Assembly: GCA_037043015.1 (NCBI GenBank)
Contig: CM073324.1
Span: 6,469,013-6,533,012 of the forward strand
Source: Bryum argenteum
Lineage: Eukaryota; Streptophyta; Bryopsida; Bryales; Bryaceae
Length of the DNA stretch: 64,000 nucleotides
Direction: 5' to 3'
The notes under the pieces are model-generated. The model did not search any database, had not been told where the DNA came from, and worked only from the letters and a program-made list of their open reading frames with translations. The translations under genes and the position numbers were made by a program. Below, in pieces: positions 23,012 to 33,481 of this stretch; position 1 is the first letter of the stretch, and each line of letters begins with the position of its first letter.

Positions 23012-24629
23012 ATGAGTCGAAGGCACAAGAGGTGCGGGGCGTAAGGAGGTCCTGTCCGGATTGGTGCTAGAAGGTCGGAAGGTGTGAGTACTCCAAAGAA
23101 ATTGGTCCCACGTCGAACGCGCGCATCCAGTTCACGAGAGGAAGGAGGTATTGTGTACGTGTCCTTGGGCGGGAGGGCGGTGAACACAAGAATAGAAGAA
23201 TCAACGCCGGAAGTAACCTTCTTGGTTCCGGATCCCGAGCAGTGGGAAGGAGGGAGCCGGAACAAGAAGAGGTTGAGATGGCACCCCACAACCGGCTAAA
23301 AAAACAAGCGATTCGAGGAACTCAAGACGGACGTGGATGATTGGTATGGCGAATTTGAGGCCACAAATAATGCTAACGAAGAAACTCCGGATTCTAAACA
23401 TCGGATTTTTCAAGGATTGTTGAAGGGAGAAGCACTGAGGTGGTATCAAGATCTGGAGGTAGCAGAAAGAACAAATTGGAATACGCTCATTCCATTGTTT
23501 TTGCGAACTTTTAGAGAGGCCGGAGGAGAAGACCGTGCGTTGGGGCAACTCAACAAGATCTACCTCAGGTCGGATGAGACAGTCCGGAAGTACGGCCAGC
23601 GAGTAAAGGCACTCGATCCGTGTTGACGGACAATGTCGCCCCAAAGATTCAGATTGCTTGGTATGTGGCCGGATTGCCGGAAGAGATGGGATTCCAGATC
23701 CGCCAAACTAGGCCGGCCACACTACGCGAAGCTATGGAGTCCGCTCAGAATTATGAAAATTCTGCAAATCTGCGAACATCCGTCCTCAAGGCTGAGAAGA
23801 AGAAAGAGAAAGAAAAGGAGGCAGCACGACGCAGAGGAAGACGGCATAGGAGTTCGGATGAATCAGAGCCGGGAAGTGACAATGAGGCGGATCCGAATAC
23901 GACTCGAGCCGGAATCCTCTTCCCCAAAGAGGAGGCCGGAATCGTCAAGACGACCGCACAAGTGCAAGGACCTCAGATTGGAGCGGGATCGTAGTGCACG
24001 CTTTGCATCAAAGGTAAAGAAGGAAGATGACGAATCAAAGAAGACGTTAAAAGGCATCCGGGAGACTCTTGAAGCCATCGTGAGTTAATCTCGCGGAAGA
24101 GCGGAAACCAAGGAAGATGATTCCGGTCTCCGGGGCAAATGTGTTCTGCGTCTTGTGCGGTGGGCGGGGCATTTTGCTGCAGAATGCCCAAAACGTGTCA
24201 AGAACGTCCGATGCGTCGGGAGGAAGACGTATGGCAAGATGAAGAATCGTGCAGAGATGGACGAGCTGGTTTTTCAGATTCAACAATCGTCTGGCGGTAA
24301 ACCTCGGGCGAGGCCGGCACGATACCTCGGGGCCGGGGGCAAGCGACTCCAAGCACGTCTGGCACCGCCACGCACGCAGTCGGATTCTCGGTTCTCTCTG
24401 TGGCGATGGGGAACATTATGCAAATAATTGCCCATGGAAGAAGGAAGTGGGAGGAGGAGCTCCGCTACCACTACCGTGTCAAAATTGCGGAAAGTGGGGA
24501 CACGTAGCAAAGGATTGCCCGGAGCCGGAAGTTCAGAAAGCACCGGTCAAACATGTCCAGATCTTACCGAGAGAGCGGACCGGCCTCAACTACGCGCATA
24601 CGGCCGGGACGGAAAGGCCGGATAAATGA
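23012..24629 (+). pseudogene. gag: Ty3 gag with zinc knuckles, frameshifted
   Basis: It begins about MSRRHKR at 23012. It then shows the gag core DDWYGEFEATNNANEETPDS, FQGLLKGEALRWYQDLE and TNWNTLIPLFLRTFREAGG (23333-23626), then VAPKIQIAWYVAGLPEEMGF. A Lys/Arg/Glu-rich stretch leads to the nucleocapsid. CQNCGKWGHVAKDC (24477-24518) is a perfect CCHC knuckle. CGDGEHYANNC (24399-24431) and a block near 24150-24175 are degraded ones. Gag forms the cytoplasmic particle and packages element RNA. At least four frame changes interrupt it. Confidence 0.85.
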
Positions 24630-25900
24630 TGTTTGGCTGTGGAGCAGGCGGACGGAGAGGACGTATTCAGAGTGGCCACCCGCAGCTCCACGCAGAAAGA
24701 GTCACACCATAGTCGTAGGAAAAATAGGAGAAGCAAGAGGAGATCCAAGAGTGAAGCGATACACCGGGGACGGATTCGAGATAATCCACCCGTCCCAAGA
24801 GGTTGACAATGACGGCCACCTTTGAAAAGGGTGGAAGCAAGTGCATTAGACGTAGATATTAGTGCGAAAATCGAGGGACTCGTTAGGTGACATAGCCGAT
24901 GAAGAGGAGCGGGGCGGTATCCCGAGGACGGAATCACCGGCGAACAAAGAAGTTCAATGACGTCCCCATTGTTGATTAGTCCTCGTTTGAAGGTGGACGA
25001 ATACGACATAGTCCAGGACATTAAGAATCGGATGGCGAACGTCACATTTGGGCAATTCTTTGCATGATAATATTAATTATCAAAGCTCTCAAGGACGCTT
25101 GGACGAAGAAGCGTCAACGCCGGATCAAACTTCCGGCCGTGGCGACCGTAAACTACACGGGGACGGAAGATCATGGAGCTCCGTGAAGTTGAAGTGGAGG
25201 GGTCTGCATGATCAAGAAAGTTCCGATGAGCGGGGGTCCGGTGTCAACATAATCTTTGGAAGACATTGCACACGAACTCGGCTTCACAAACTTCGAGCCG
25301 ACCAAGCAAGTACTCGAAATGGCCGATCGAGGCGGGTGATTCCGATGGGGCGGTTATCACTGCACCGTCCGGATCGGCAAGTTCACGTACTTGCTCAACT
25401 TCGTCATCATCGTGGTCGGCATTGGGCAACCGTTCCCCATCTTCTTTGGGAAAGGCCGTGGTTGTATTTGTCAAAAGCACTTGTTGACCGGGAGCAAGAG
25501 AGTTCGTCATCGGCAAGCCGTCCGTCTGGATTCCTTGGGAGACAGTCTCTAAGATGGGGAGACGGCTAGCTCGGACGGGTACACGCGGATCGGTCGGGGC
25601 GGAGGAGGAAGACGATGAAGTTTCAAGCTATTTTGTCACCCCAATGTGACAGTGACGAGAGGATGACCTGAAGTTTCCGTACCGGTCGTAAATGAGGAAG
25701 AAGCCAACACGGCCGAGGCCGTATCCAACCAAAGAGAGGATAGGTCGGGAGAAGCAAGCGTCAGATTAATCGCAAAATGGGTTCGACAAAGAAATCTCGG
25801 ACGGCCTTCTACCACCAATTGGGTTGAGCATTGGCAAAGTAGGACGGACATGGTCCAACCTACTTCCGATCCGAAAGAGGCAGATGGATAAGGTAAAATC
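24630..25900 (+). pseudogene. Ty3 protease region, degraded
   Basis: The only clear block is GSGVNII at about 25238-25258, followed in another frame by an AHELGF/FEPTKQVLEMADR-like stretch. This resembles the aspartic protease active-site loop and flap of Ty3 elements. The expected catalytic Asp-Ser/Thr-Gly is not intact in any one frame. The rest of the segment is linker or unreadable because of frame changes. Confidence 0.55.
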
Positions 25901-27372
25901 CATTGTAAACCCCAATGATTACGAGAAGACGGAGGTGATAGAGGGAAAATTCTTCTTTTTGGGCAAGTCCATGATGGAAGAGGAGAGGATCACGTACATA
26001 AAGACATTGAGGGAATACCAGGACGTGTTCGCCTCGGGCGCCATCCGACCTCGGGGGCATTCCGGCCTGGTTGGGGAGCATCGAATAGACCTCGAGGACG
26101 GAGCCACTCCGGTGAGGCGAGGAAGCGTCTGGTGAATCCGAAATACTCACTCATGGTGAAGGACGAAATTGATAAACTCCTCGAGGCGGATTCATTTATC
26201 CGGTGGACAACTCGGAGTGGGTGTCACAATTGTAGTGGTGCCGAAGAAGGTCGGAGCGGACGGGAAGGTCAAAATCCGGGTGTGCCAGACTTCCGCAAGT
26301 TAAACGCAGCAACTAAGAAGGACCACTTCCCGATCCCGTTCACGGACATCATCTTAGATCATGTAGCGGGGACGGGAATACTACGGCTTTCCTGGACGGA
26401 TTCTCGCGGTACAACCAGTCATGTCGGGAAGGAGGAGGATCACCAAAACAACGTTCACAACGGAGTGGGGGCGTTTGCATTCAATCGCATGCCATTTGGG
26501 TTATGCAATGCACCAGGGGCGTTTCGGCGCCTCATGATGGACATCTTCGTAGACTTTCTTGACACTTCCTAGAGGTGTTCATAGACGACTTTGCCGTCTT
26601 GACTCAAGGACGGATCACCTCGGCTACTGCGGAGGACGTTCCGAAGATGCGGAGAAACAGGGTTGAAGCTCCATCCGGGTAAGTGTTTCTTCGGAATGCT
26701 ATCCGGCCTGTTGCTTGGACATGTGGTCAGCCAGGACGGAATCCAAGTGGACATTGACAAGGTCAGGGCAATACTTGCGCTGGTGGCACCTACAAACATG
26801 AAGGAAGTACGTGGATTCCTAGGATGCGTGGGGTACTACAGGCGTTTCATCCATAGCTACGCGCAACTGGCAACACCTCTCACGGAGCTGCTGAAAAAGG
26901 AGACGGAGTTCACCTGGACGGACGTCCGGCAGGACGCCTTCGAAAAACTCAAGCTCAAGCTCACTTCAAACCCGTCCGTCCTCTCAACTCCGGATCGGGA
27001 CAAACCATTCCATGTCACGCCGCATGCATCCGGTGGTGTGTGTAGGGGCAATCCTATGGCAGGCCGGCGACGAGAAAAAGGAGTATCCGATCTACTATGC
27101 AAGCCGGCAGATGAGTCCGTCCGAGCGTAAGTATACTACTACAGAGCGTGAAGCTTTGGCCGTAGTATATGCTTGCAAGAAATTCAGGCATTATCTGCTT
27201 GGGTACCATGTGATCTTCCATACTGACCATGATTCATTGAAGTACTTGGTCAACAAGCCGGATTTGTCGGGGACGGATTGCAAGGTGGATTCTCCTCCTC
27301 CGGGAATTCGACTACGAGGTCAAAGTGAAAGCCGGCAAGGCCAACGTTAATGCCGACTTCCTCTCCGCATAA
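25900..27372 (+). pseudogene. Ty3 reverse transcriptase and RNase H, frameshifted
   Basis: Blocks in order: DFRKLNAATKKDHFPIPF (about 26286-26340), [19 protein letters not shown], the catalytic FIDD (26578-26589, here F in place of the usual Y), LLGHVVSQDGIQVDIDKV, GFLGCVGYYRRFIHSYAQLA, then RNase H with QMSPSERKYTTTEREALAVV, HYLLGYHVIFHTDHDSLKYL and the Ala-Asn-Val-Asn-Ala-Asp-like end of the domain. Four or more frame changes are needed to read through, so no active enzyme is made from this copy as assembled. Confidence 0.88.
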
Positions 27373-28430
27373 CAAGAGAAAAAGAAGCGATTTCCGACCT
27401 CCGGGCGAGTTTCCAGACGAGTTCTTGCGGGAGGACGGATTGGTCAACGTCTACACGAAATGCAGGGACGAGCACCATCCGAATTCCAAGAAAACAATTG
27501 ATTTCCTCACACAATGTAAGTACCCGGCCGGGATGACAAGAGAGGAGAAGAGCGTGTTCGTGCATCAAATGGCACCTTTCACTATGATAGATGGGGTGTT
27601 GTTCAAAATGGGTGCGAGATGAGTCTTCTTTGCGGCCACTGCGTCAAAGCAAAGACAGAGAGGGCGGTGATCCGAGAGCCGCATTCGAGACCGTCCGGGG
27701 ACATTTGGCAAAGATGTCAACCATTGGCCGGATCCGGCACAGTCTGAATCTCGGTGGCCCGCACTAGTACGGGGCGTTAAGAAATATGTATCTGCTGCGA
27801 CCCGATGCCGCCAGACGGGGTGCACCCTCATTCAAAAATCACTGGCCGCTAACACCAATAATACCGCTGGCGCCATTTGAGAAATGGGGCATTGACTTCA
27901 TCGGCCCCATTAGTCCGGTCACCGTTCGGCAACGAAGGTATATCATTCTGGCAACGGACTACTCAACCAAATGGGTGGAGGCAAAGGCAACAGGACGGAA
28001 TGACGCCAGGACGGCCGCACAGTTTCTCTTTGAAAACATCATGATGCGTTTTGGAACACCGCTGGAGCTGGTGAGTGATCGTGGACTTCACTTCCTCAAC
28101 GATGTCATCAAAAACATAACGGAGAAGTACTACATCAAGCATCGCAAAACAACTCCGTACAACCCACGAGCAAACGGCCTCACGGAGCGTGCAAACGGCA
28201 TTGTAGGCAATATGTTGAACAAGATGGTTTCCGTTCACAAGACGGATTGGGACCAGAAGCTCCCTTCGGCCGTCCACGCATACAACACGGTCGAGAAAAA
28301 GACGACTGGTAAGTCGCCCTATTTTCTCGTGTTTGGACAAGAAGTGTTGCATGGCATAGAAAATGGAGGTGGAGACGTACAGGGTGCTCGCAACCCGATC
28401 CGGCCTTCAGGTTGAGAATCCGGAAATAAG
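27372..28430 (+). pseudogene. Ty3 integrase
   Basis: The longest intact piece is 27786-28415. The catalytic acidic triad sits in FEKWGIDFIGP, LVSDRGLHF and ANGLTERANG. FGQEVLHG at the end matches the usual integrase C-terminal boundary. The upstream zinc-binding part (27372-27780) is out of frame. There is no chromodomain after it. Integrase joins the element DNA to the host chromosome in the nucleus. Confidence 0.88.
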
Positions 28431-28791
28431 ACTCCTGGCCATTGAGGATCTGGAAGAGGCAAGAAGGGAAGCATTAGAGCAAACGTCGCGCAGCATGATT
28501 TAAGCGCAAGTCGGATCATGACGGCCGGATTCCAAACGACCACAATATCCGACCGGGAGGACTCGTACTGTTGTATGACAACCGCCATAAAGAATTTCCG
28601 GGCAAGCTTCACACAAGGTGGATGGGTCCTTATCGAGTGCGGGGACGTCTCGCAAGCGCTCATTGCGCTTAGCCGACCTGAGCGGAAATCACCGGACACA
28701 AGGGTGAACGGATCGAGGTCAAGAAGTACAACCCGAGAAAGTTTTTGGACGAAAGTTCGAATACGACTAAGTGTTCGCGAGGACGCCGCGA

Positions 28792-28806
28792 ATTGAAAAG
28801 GGGTAA
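28792..28806 (+). promoter_or_regulatory. Polypurine tract of the Ty3 element
   Basis: GAAAAGGGGTAA directly precedes the 3' LTR start TGTCGG at 28807, the expected position for plus-strand priming. Confidence 0.7.
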
Positions 28807-31800
28807 TGTCGGACCCGTTTTTTTCGATTTTTGGCCATTATGTTCTAATGCGCATTAAGAATAAGTATAGTGTCTAGAATCCGACCTATGTATTTGCTAA
28901 GCCGTATACTATAAGGCAATTACGTTTTTACAAATAAAGGAATTAGTTAAACTCTAGTTTATGTTAAGTAGGACGGATTTGCCAATCCGTACACTGTCCC
29001 CCGTCACGGCTAGGACGTCTTTGTCGGAGGACGGATTAGGAGTTATGATGGTAGGTGAAGGACGGAGTGGCGAAGAATTTAATAATGGCGAAAATCTAGA
29101 AGGCGACTCCGTGCGGGAGGACAATTATGGCGGACCATGTCATGATGGTCGGACTTAACTCCGGCCCCCTCGATATAAGGCAACCCGTCCGCCCTTGTCG
29201 TCCACCGCCTCCTCGTTTTCTGCGCCCCTTGTCGTCTTGCGCTCCCGCCTCGTCTTTCGCTTTCCGTCCTTAGCCGCGATCCGCCCACCGGCCGACCTCG
29301 GCCGGCGACTCTCTATTTCCTTGCGCACTTCTTTCCGATGGCGAGAACGGCGTCCGCTTCGCTCGGGAGCAAGAGGAGGCTCAAGATTTCCATCAAGCTC
29401 GTGTCGCCGTGTATTCCAATCGAGGAGAATGAGAAGAAGTCCTTGACGGAAGACCTCGAGAGGATGGGGTTAGCCGCCTCTTTGATACGCCCGGGATTGC
29501 GCGACGCAGAGATGGTGCGCGATCAAGGTCGGCGCGCCAAAACCGATTCGAGGGGACGGTTAGAGGGAAGCCGCTTCCTGGACGGCCGAAAGACCGAGAG
29601 TCATTTACGGCCCGACCGTAAACAACGGAGTAGGGTTGTGCGGCCGGAAACACAAGTGGGCGAAGAAGGCGTTCCACGGAATCCGCACAAGAACAACGGC
29701 TACTCGATAGAAGATTGCAAGAATCCGAGGAGCGCGCCGTCATCAAGTTTTTGGCGCCCGATTATTCACGGAGAGAAGCCGCACGGATCACCGTCTGGTG
29801 ACCAACACCGCCCTGGGCTCCTTGCGCGCGAACGGGAGACGGATCGGGGATGATCATCCGCGACTTAGTCGCCCGGCTTGTGGAAAACCTAGGTAAAACC
29901 CGTCCTAGCCCTATTACTCCTTTTCTTTACCACTGTATGCTAAGGAGGAGGTGTGACGGATGAGGAGGAGTCGAACTATGAGATCGCGCCGTCGTCGCAA
30001 AACAACGGCGTGTTCGAGTCGGAGGAGAGAGAGTACGATAGCAAGGCCGTACTCGGAAGAGGAGGAGGACGAGGTCGGATCGAGGCGAAGGGGCGTTCCA
30101 CCCGACGCACTGCAGAGCCGGCTCCGGAGGCAACCCCACCGCGGACGCGGCGTCGAGGTAATCATCCTTCCGTCCCGTCCCCTCCCACGAATCCGACCGA
30201 GGCCGGAACTCAGACTGAGAGGGGACAACCCTCGAGGCCGGTGGATGAAGGGGAAGTTACGGCCGATTGGGAGAACCCCATGAATCCGAACGACCCCGAC
30301 TCCCCACCTCTCGGTCCGTCCGCCAATCACCCGGATCCCATGAGGCGAGCATGGCACCACTTCACGGAAGCCAGTGCCGCATTTCCTCTACCAAGGATCG
30401 ACTGCTGGCGAAGCTATGCCAAGAATTTGGAGTGAAGACGTTCTTTGGAGGTCAAATGTGTGGGACTCCAAACCGGACGAGGAGCGATTCCGGCGAGACG
30501 GAGAAGCAAGTGACCAAGCTAATCCTGGAGAATAGACGTCTTCGCGAGACGGTCGAGGAGAAGGAGGAGGAACTCCTGGTCGGAAGGCGGCCGTAATCAC
30601 GGCAAACGAGCAGGTCGTAAAGCTCGTGGAAATCTGCGAGGTTCCGGCCGAGGTGCTACAGAGGGCGAACCTGTTCGAGGCCGGAATCCTGGAGTCGGAG
30701 GTTTTCAAGGCGGAGACATTCAAGAAATTCCTCTTGGCGGCGAAGACGTACGCCACGAAAGTAGAGAAGAGCAACGCCGAGGTCAAGGTGCTGCTCGACG
30801 CCGTCCGGGAGCAGATGAAGGAGGTAGTGATGCCGGCCTTCACTTCTACTCGGCCAAGACCCCGCGGCCGGATACAACGAGGACGGATCTTTGGGCCCTC
30901 GATCCGACCGACACGAAGGGCAAGGCGAAGGTGAAGACGGAGTCGGATGCACCCGCCCCGCGACTCGCCGGCCAAGAACACGCGCACGCGAAGAAGAGGA
31001 AGCTCACGGCCGAGGAATACGAGAAGTCTCCCGGGGCGCAGAAGCTTCACGACATCGGCCTCGAGCATTCCGAAGAGGAAGAGTTGAAGAGCGGGGACGA
31101 GACTAACTCCAGCGAGGACGAGTACGTGATCACCGACACGGGCAAGAGAGTGAAGGCAGGACGTATCGCAGCGACGCGCCATGCGGCGGCGAAGCACGGA
31201 GTTAGTTCGCGAAGAAAGAGGTAGGACGTCTTAGAGGCCGGCATCAAGGACGGCCGAGTTAGGAGGTCGGATTGGTATCCGTCCTAGGCCGATATAGTGT
31301 TTTCTTTTTGGGAATGCGTGCCGCTTTTTGAGGAGTAGGCTTGGTAGGCCGGCGCCGCAATCCGATTAGGGATCTAAGTCGTTGACTTAGAAGTACTTAT
31401 AGGTGGGAGTTTTGTCCACCAAAGCATTCCTTGCTTGAGTGTTAATCGAACCTTCTTATGCGCATATTCGGTGTGATCATTTCCATGTCTCCTTTTCGAT
31501 TGAGTGCTTGGAAAGCCGGATCTACCTTGTGTGTTGTGAGTTGGGAGTTAGGAATCCGGTTCTTTGTTAGATCGTTTACGTGGAGTTGAAGTCGGGTTGG
31601 GCGTATTCTTGAGTGCCTTGTGTCTTGAACTGGTCTAGGTGTGCAGGAGAGGAAATCTGGCATGGTAAACACTTACGGTGCAGGAGGGTGCAGGAGTAGA
31701 GTGTGTGAGGCGGATTCCAATCCGACCTCCAGCTGCCATAGACTTGGGTTCCTCTGTAGTCTCAGAGGACGGATCAAGCGCAGTACGTGACCAGAATACG

Positions 31801-32219
31801 TGTAGACGTCTTCTAGCCGGATTCGGAGCTCTTGGAGTCTGTCATTGTAGTAAGGGTGATAGGGTAACCAGGACGGCCTGCGTGACCTGCTAGTTCGGAC
31901 GGATAGGACGGATTAGTTGTGAGGACGTAATGTGTGCCTTAGTATGTGTGTGTGTGTGTAGAGTCTAAGTGTGGAAGTTTCCGCCACGATAAACATAAGG
32001 GAAAGAGTCTTTGTGCATCCCCTCTTGCAAAGGGATACCCTTGCTCTGCAAGGCTAAAACATAAGTTGGGACTAGGAACGTTTGTGGGTTTGGTTGTTTT
32101 AGCACTACTTGCCTTGGTCACTTCACAGAATCCCTGGAACGATACACGAGTCACCTGAACACGGGTTTTACACCAATAAACGTGTAAGGGAAGATAAAGT
32201 GAATACATGGCATCCGAGA
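28807..32219 (+). repeat. 3' LTR (3413 bp) of the Ty3 element
   Basis: Matches the 5' LTR from TGTCGG to the end, which here is CCGAGA in place of CCGACA. Differences are largely 1-3 base gains or losses spread along the length. It is followed directly by the ATAAG duplication at 32220-32224. Confidence 0.93.
29338..31224 (+). pseudogene. ORF encoded inside the 3' LTR, broken
   Basis: Second copy of the LTR ORF. The N-terminus is continuous here (MARTASASLGSKRRLKISIK), which supports this ATG as the true start. Frames then change repeatedly (about 29525, 29700, 29830, 30050, 30590, 30930). The C-terminus reads SGDETNSSEDEYVITDTGK and ends RRKR at 31224. Comparing the two copies suggests an ancestral product of roughly 600 residues. 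Confidence 0.6.
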
Positions 32220-32224
32220 ATAAG

Positions 32225-32540
32225 AAGAATTCATTTTGTAGCAGAAGGAGTGAAATAAGAAAATATGAGGAACCATTCAATAGTGGTAATATTATGATAT
32301 TTCATTCTTTTAGCACAGTTCAAACGAAGATAAAATTTGAAATTGTGAATAAGATTTTCTTGAAAAGAAAATTATTTAGGTTTCAAGAACATGGTGTTTT
32401 TTATGAGTTGCATAGCAGTACAACAAAATTGATTGAGAAAGCTAAATTGATGTCAAGTTCTAAATATGCATCAATTTTGAATTCAGTGAAAAAACTCAAC
32501 ATGGAAAAAAAATTCTTAATCATCCAAATCTATGATGATA
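32225..32540 (+). pseudogene. Coiled-coil ORF of the Tat-like element, second part
   Basis: Directly after the ATAAG target duplication the AT-rich coding-like sequence continues (KNSFCSRRSEIRKYEEPF, later KLNMEKKFLIIQIYDDT), with composition matching 18.7-19.4 kb. It ends abruptly at about 32541 where the duplicated kinase segment begins, so the rest of the element, including its 3' LTR, is missing. Confidence 0.5.
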
Positions 32541-32815
32541 CAACGTTCTCAAGTACTCATCGGGCGATATTCCATTAGAAGATACTCCAATTTTTCACAT
32601 ATCGATTGTGATTGCGTTCTGATTGGAGCTAGGAACCTCTTGTAAAACTCTCAAAGTTGCTTGGCCGTGTCCATATCTTGTACAATCGCACACATCTCCT
32701 CATATCAATTTCTGGCTACTTCACAGATCTCATGCTGATTATAAATGGAAAAATAACGTCTAACTTATCATAAAAAATGTATGACAAAGGATGAATTCAT
32801 TAAATATGCACCCAG
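32541..32815 (-). repeat. Duplicated kinase segment, copy 2
   Basis: Direct copy of 13132-13412, including the CDKD exon end, the intron and part of the final exon on the minus strand. It is too short to encode a kinase. With copy 1 it brackets the 19 kb stack of nested elements. Confidence 0.88.
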
Positions 32816-33174
32816 CAACTCCCCGATAAGGCCTTAGCCATGTTTTACAGATTAATATTACCTTGTATTTACTCAATACTTAACAATTTTTTGACTTTAT
32901 TGTCAAGATTTCAATGCATTTGACATCAAGTTCCAATCTTGTAAAAATCATTTTCCATAGTTGATTTCAATGTACAATTCACATTTTTCTAAGTACGTTA
33001 TACAATTTCTAAAATCTTATCATATGTTTCGGAATCAACATGTACCCTATGAGAGAGAAATTACGCATTCGCCACCTTTGGAGGAGATCCTCACAAGCGG
33101 CAGCGGCAGTGATAGAACAGGCTAGGCCTGGAAGTAGGCAGGGCCGGCTAACTCATCTGCATGTCTCCCGCAAA
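32816..33174. other. Short stretch without gene
   Basis: AT-rich, then GC-richer, with no ORF I can support. It lies between the kinase fragment and the left inverted repeat of the Harbinger element. Confidence 0.5.
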
Positions 33175-33481
33175 ACAAGACGGGCGGCAGCAGCAATAAC
33201 TTCGGTGAGGATGCGACGCGAGCTACAATGTCGCCCCTAACTGCGGACTACATGGTGTACAAGATGGAGCGGCGCATGTTTGGCCACCCTAGTTGAGCAA
33301 TGACGGACGGGTTGAATCTGCAGTTGTGAATGTTTTGATTGTGGTCGAGAAGAAACAGTCATGGACCAACCCTGCCGTAGAAGCTGCACTTTGGGCCGCT
33401 CCATTTCGCTGAGCTGATCTCTTTGAGCTTCACTTTGCTACCTACTCTTCATTAGAAAGACTCACACTACAACTTTGCAAC

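Larger units (their letters stand above)
19392..32219 (+). mobile_element. Ty3 retrotransposon with 3.4 kb LTRs carrying an ORF
   Basis: A complete insertion: 5' LTR 19392-22812, internal region 22813-28806 (gag, protease, RT, RNase H, integrase in that order), 3' LTR 28807-32219, and ATAAG duplications on both sides. The LTRs begin TGTCGG and end CCGACA (CCGAGA in the 3' copy). The integrase precedes the 3' LTR with no chromodomain, so it is a non-chromovirus Ty3 element. I could not assign a convincing primer site after the 5' LTR. Internal frames are broken by many small indels. It is inserted in the coiled-coil ORF of an older Tat-like element. Confidence 0.93.
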
